Source: Closterium sp. Naga37s-1
Lineage: Eukaryota; Streptophyta; Zygnematophyceae; Desmidiales; Closteriaceae
NCBI GenBank assembly: GCA_947471745.1
Contig: CANJKZ010000517.1
Span: 124,001-188,000 of the forward strand
DNA length: 64,000 bases
Direction of reading: 5' to 3'
Positions 63,672 to 64,000 of this stretch are shown one piece after another. Numbering within the stretch: the first letter of the stretch is position 1; each line of letters starts with the position of its first letter. Below the pieces are notes generated by a model, which was given only the letters and a program-made list of their open reading frames with translations, was not told the DNA's origin and did not search any database. A program made the translations under genes and the position numbers.

Positions 63672-64000
63672 CGCATAAATGCTACATAGATTTTCGCACG
63701 CGCGTTATGAGGGCTCTGTTTGGTGCATTGCGATCCAAAACGGTAAAAAGCCGCAGTTTGCTGCGTGCTTAGGGCGGGTCATAATCATCACACCTCAGGT
63801 CAAATTTGAAACAGTAACCTTTCGTGTAGGGTAACCGCGTCGCCTATATTCAAACCTGGCCGGTTCGGAGGGGGATTACACCGACTCAACACACCGATCA
63901 CACGATCGGCAGGCATGCGGTGTGCCAACCTGTAAATGTGCAATCGCGCAAGTCCGACCGAGCCCAGGGTACCAAGATCAATGTTTGCCGTGCGTTTTGT
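63672..64000. other. upstream of cyclase-like gene, no feature seen
   Basis: About 330 bp that should include the minus-strand promoter. No TATA box, RNA gene or second reading frame recognised. Confidence 0.5.

Overview
This is a eukaryotic nuclear window, most likely from a streptophyte green alga (a zygnematophycean such as Closterium would fit; the species is a guess). The evidence is spliced host genes with GT-AG introns, a plant cluster-II-type diacylglycerol kinase, an organelle-targeted PPR protein, LTR retrotransposons primed by initiator-Met tRNA, and a Penelope-like element.

Layout. 1-12,072 is a pile of LTR retrotransposons: an edge-truncated Copia copy, rearranged Gypsy pieces, a complete-looking Copia (4,186-10,668) sitting inside a Gypsy LTR, and the 3' end of a second Gypsy family. 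12,385-17,374 (minus) is a ten-exon gene for a type I membrane protein with a periplasmic-binding-protein-like ligand domain. 18,721-20,020 (minus) is a two-exon PPR gene. 20,186-33,303 is a Gypsy element (minus) split by a Copia element (plus, 23,160-30,708). 33,348-37,312 is a non-coding LTR element (LARD-like). 37,640-38,283 is a probable retroelement tail with a nuclease-like domain. 39,851-50,037 (plus) is a twelve-exon diacylglycerol kinase gene whose tenth intron holds a Penelope-like element (45,235-49,121). 51,803-63,671 (minus) is a polyketide-cyclase/START-like gene, incomplete as modelled, with a 7.35-kb array of an 8-bp repeat in one intron.

Three exon chains (receptor-like protein, DGK, PPR) were derived by hand; every junction keeps phase and gives an uninterrupted protein of 595, 493 and 270 residues respectively.

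The most unusual signal is in the host genes between 42 and 62 kb. A small palindrome, TTTTGAG-N4-CTCAAAA, recurs about nine times and, at most sites, lies exactly between two copies of a direct duplication of roughly 15-80 bp of local sequence, often an exon edge with its splice site. The Penelope-like element carries the same palindrome at the start of its terminal repeats and has inserted into a degenerate copy of it. This looks like the footprint of an undescribed insertion or repair process. Alongside it, introns carry many partial copies of the neighbouring exon edge (shadow exons).
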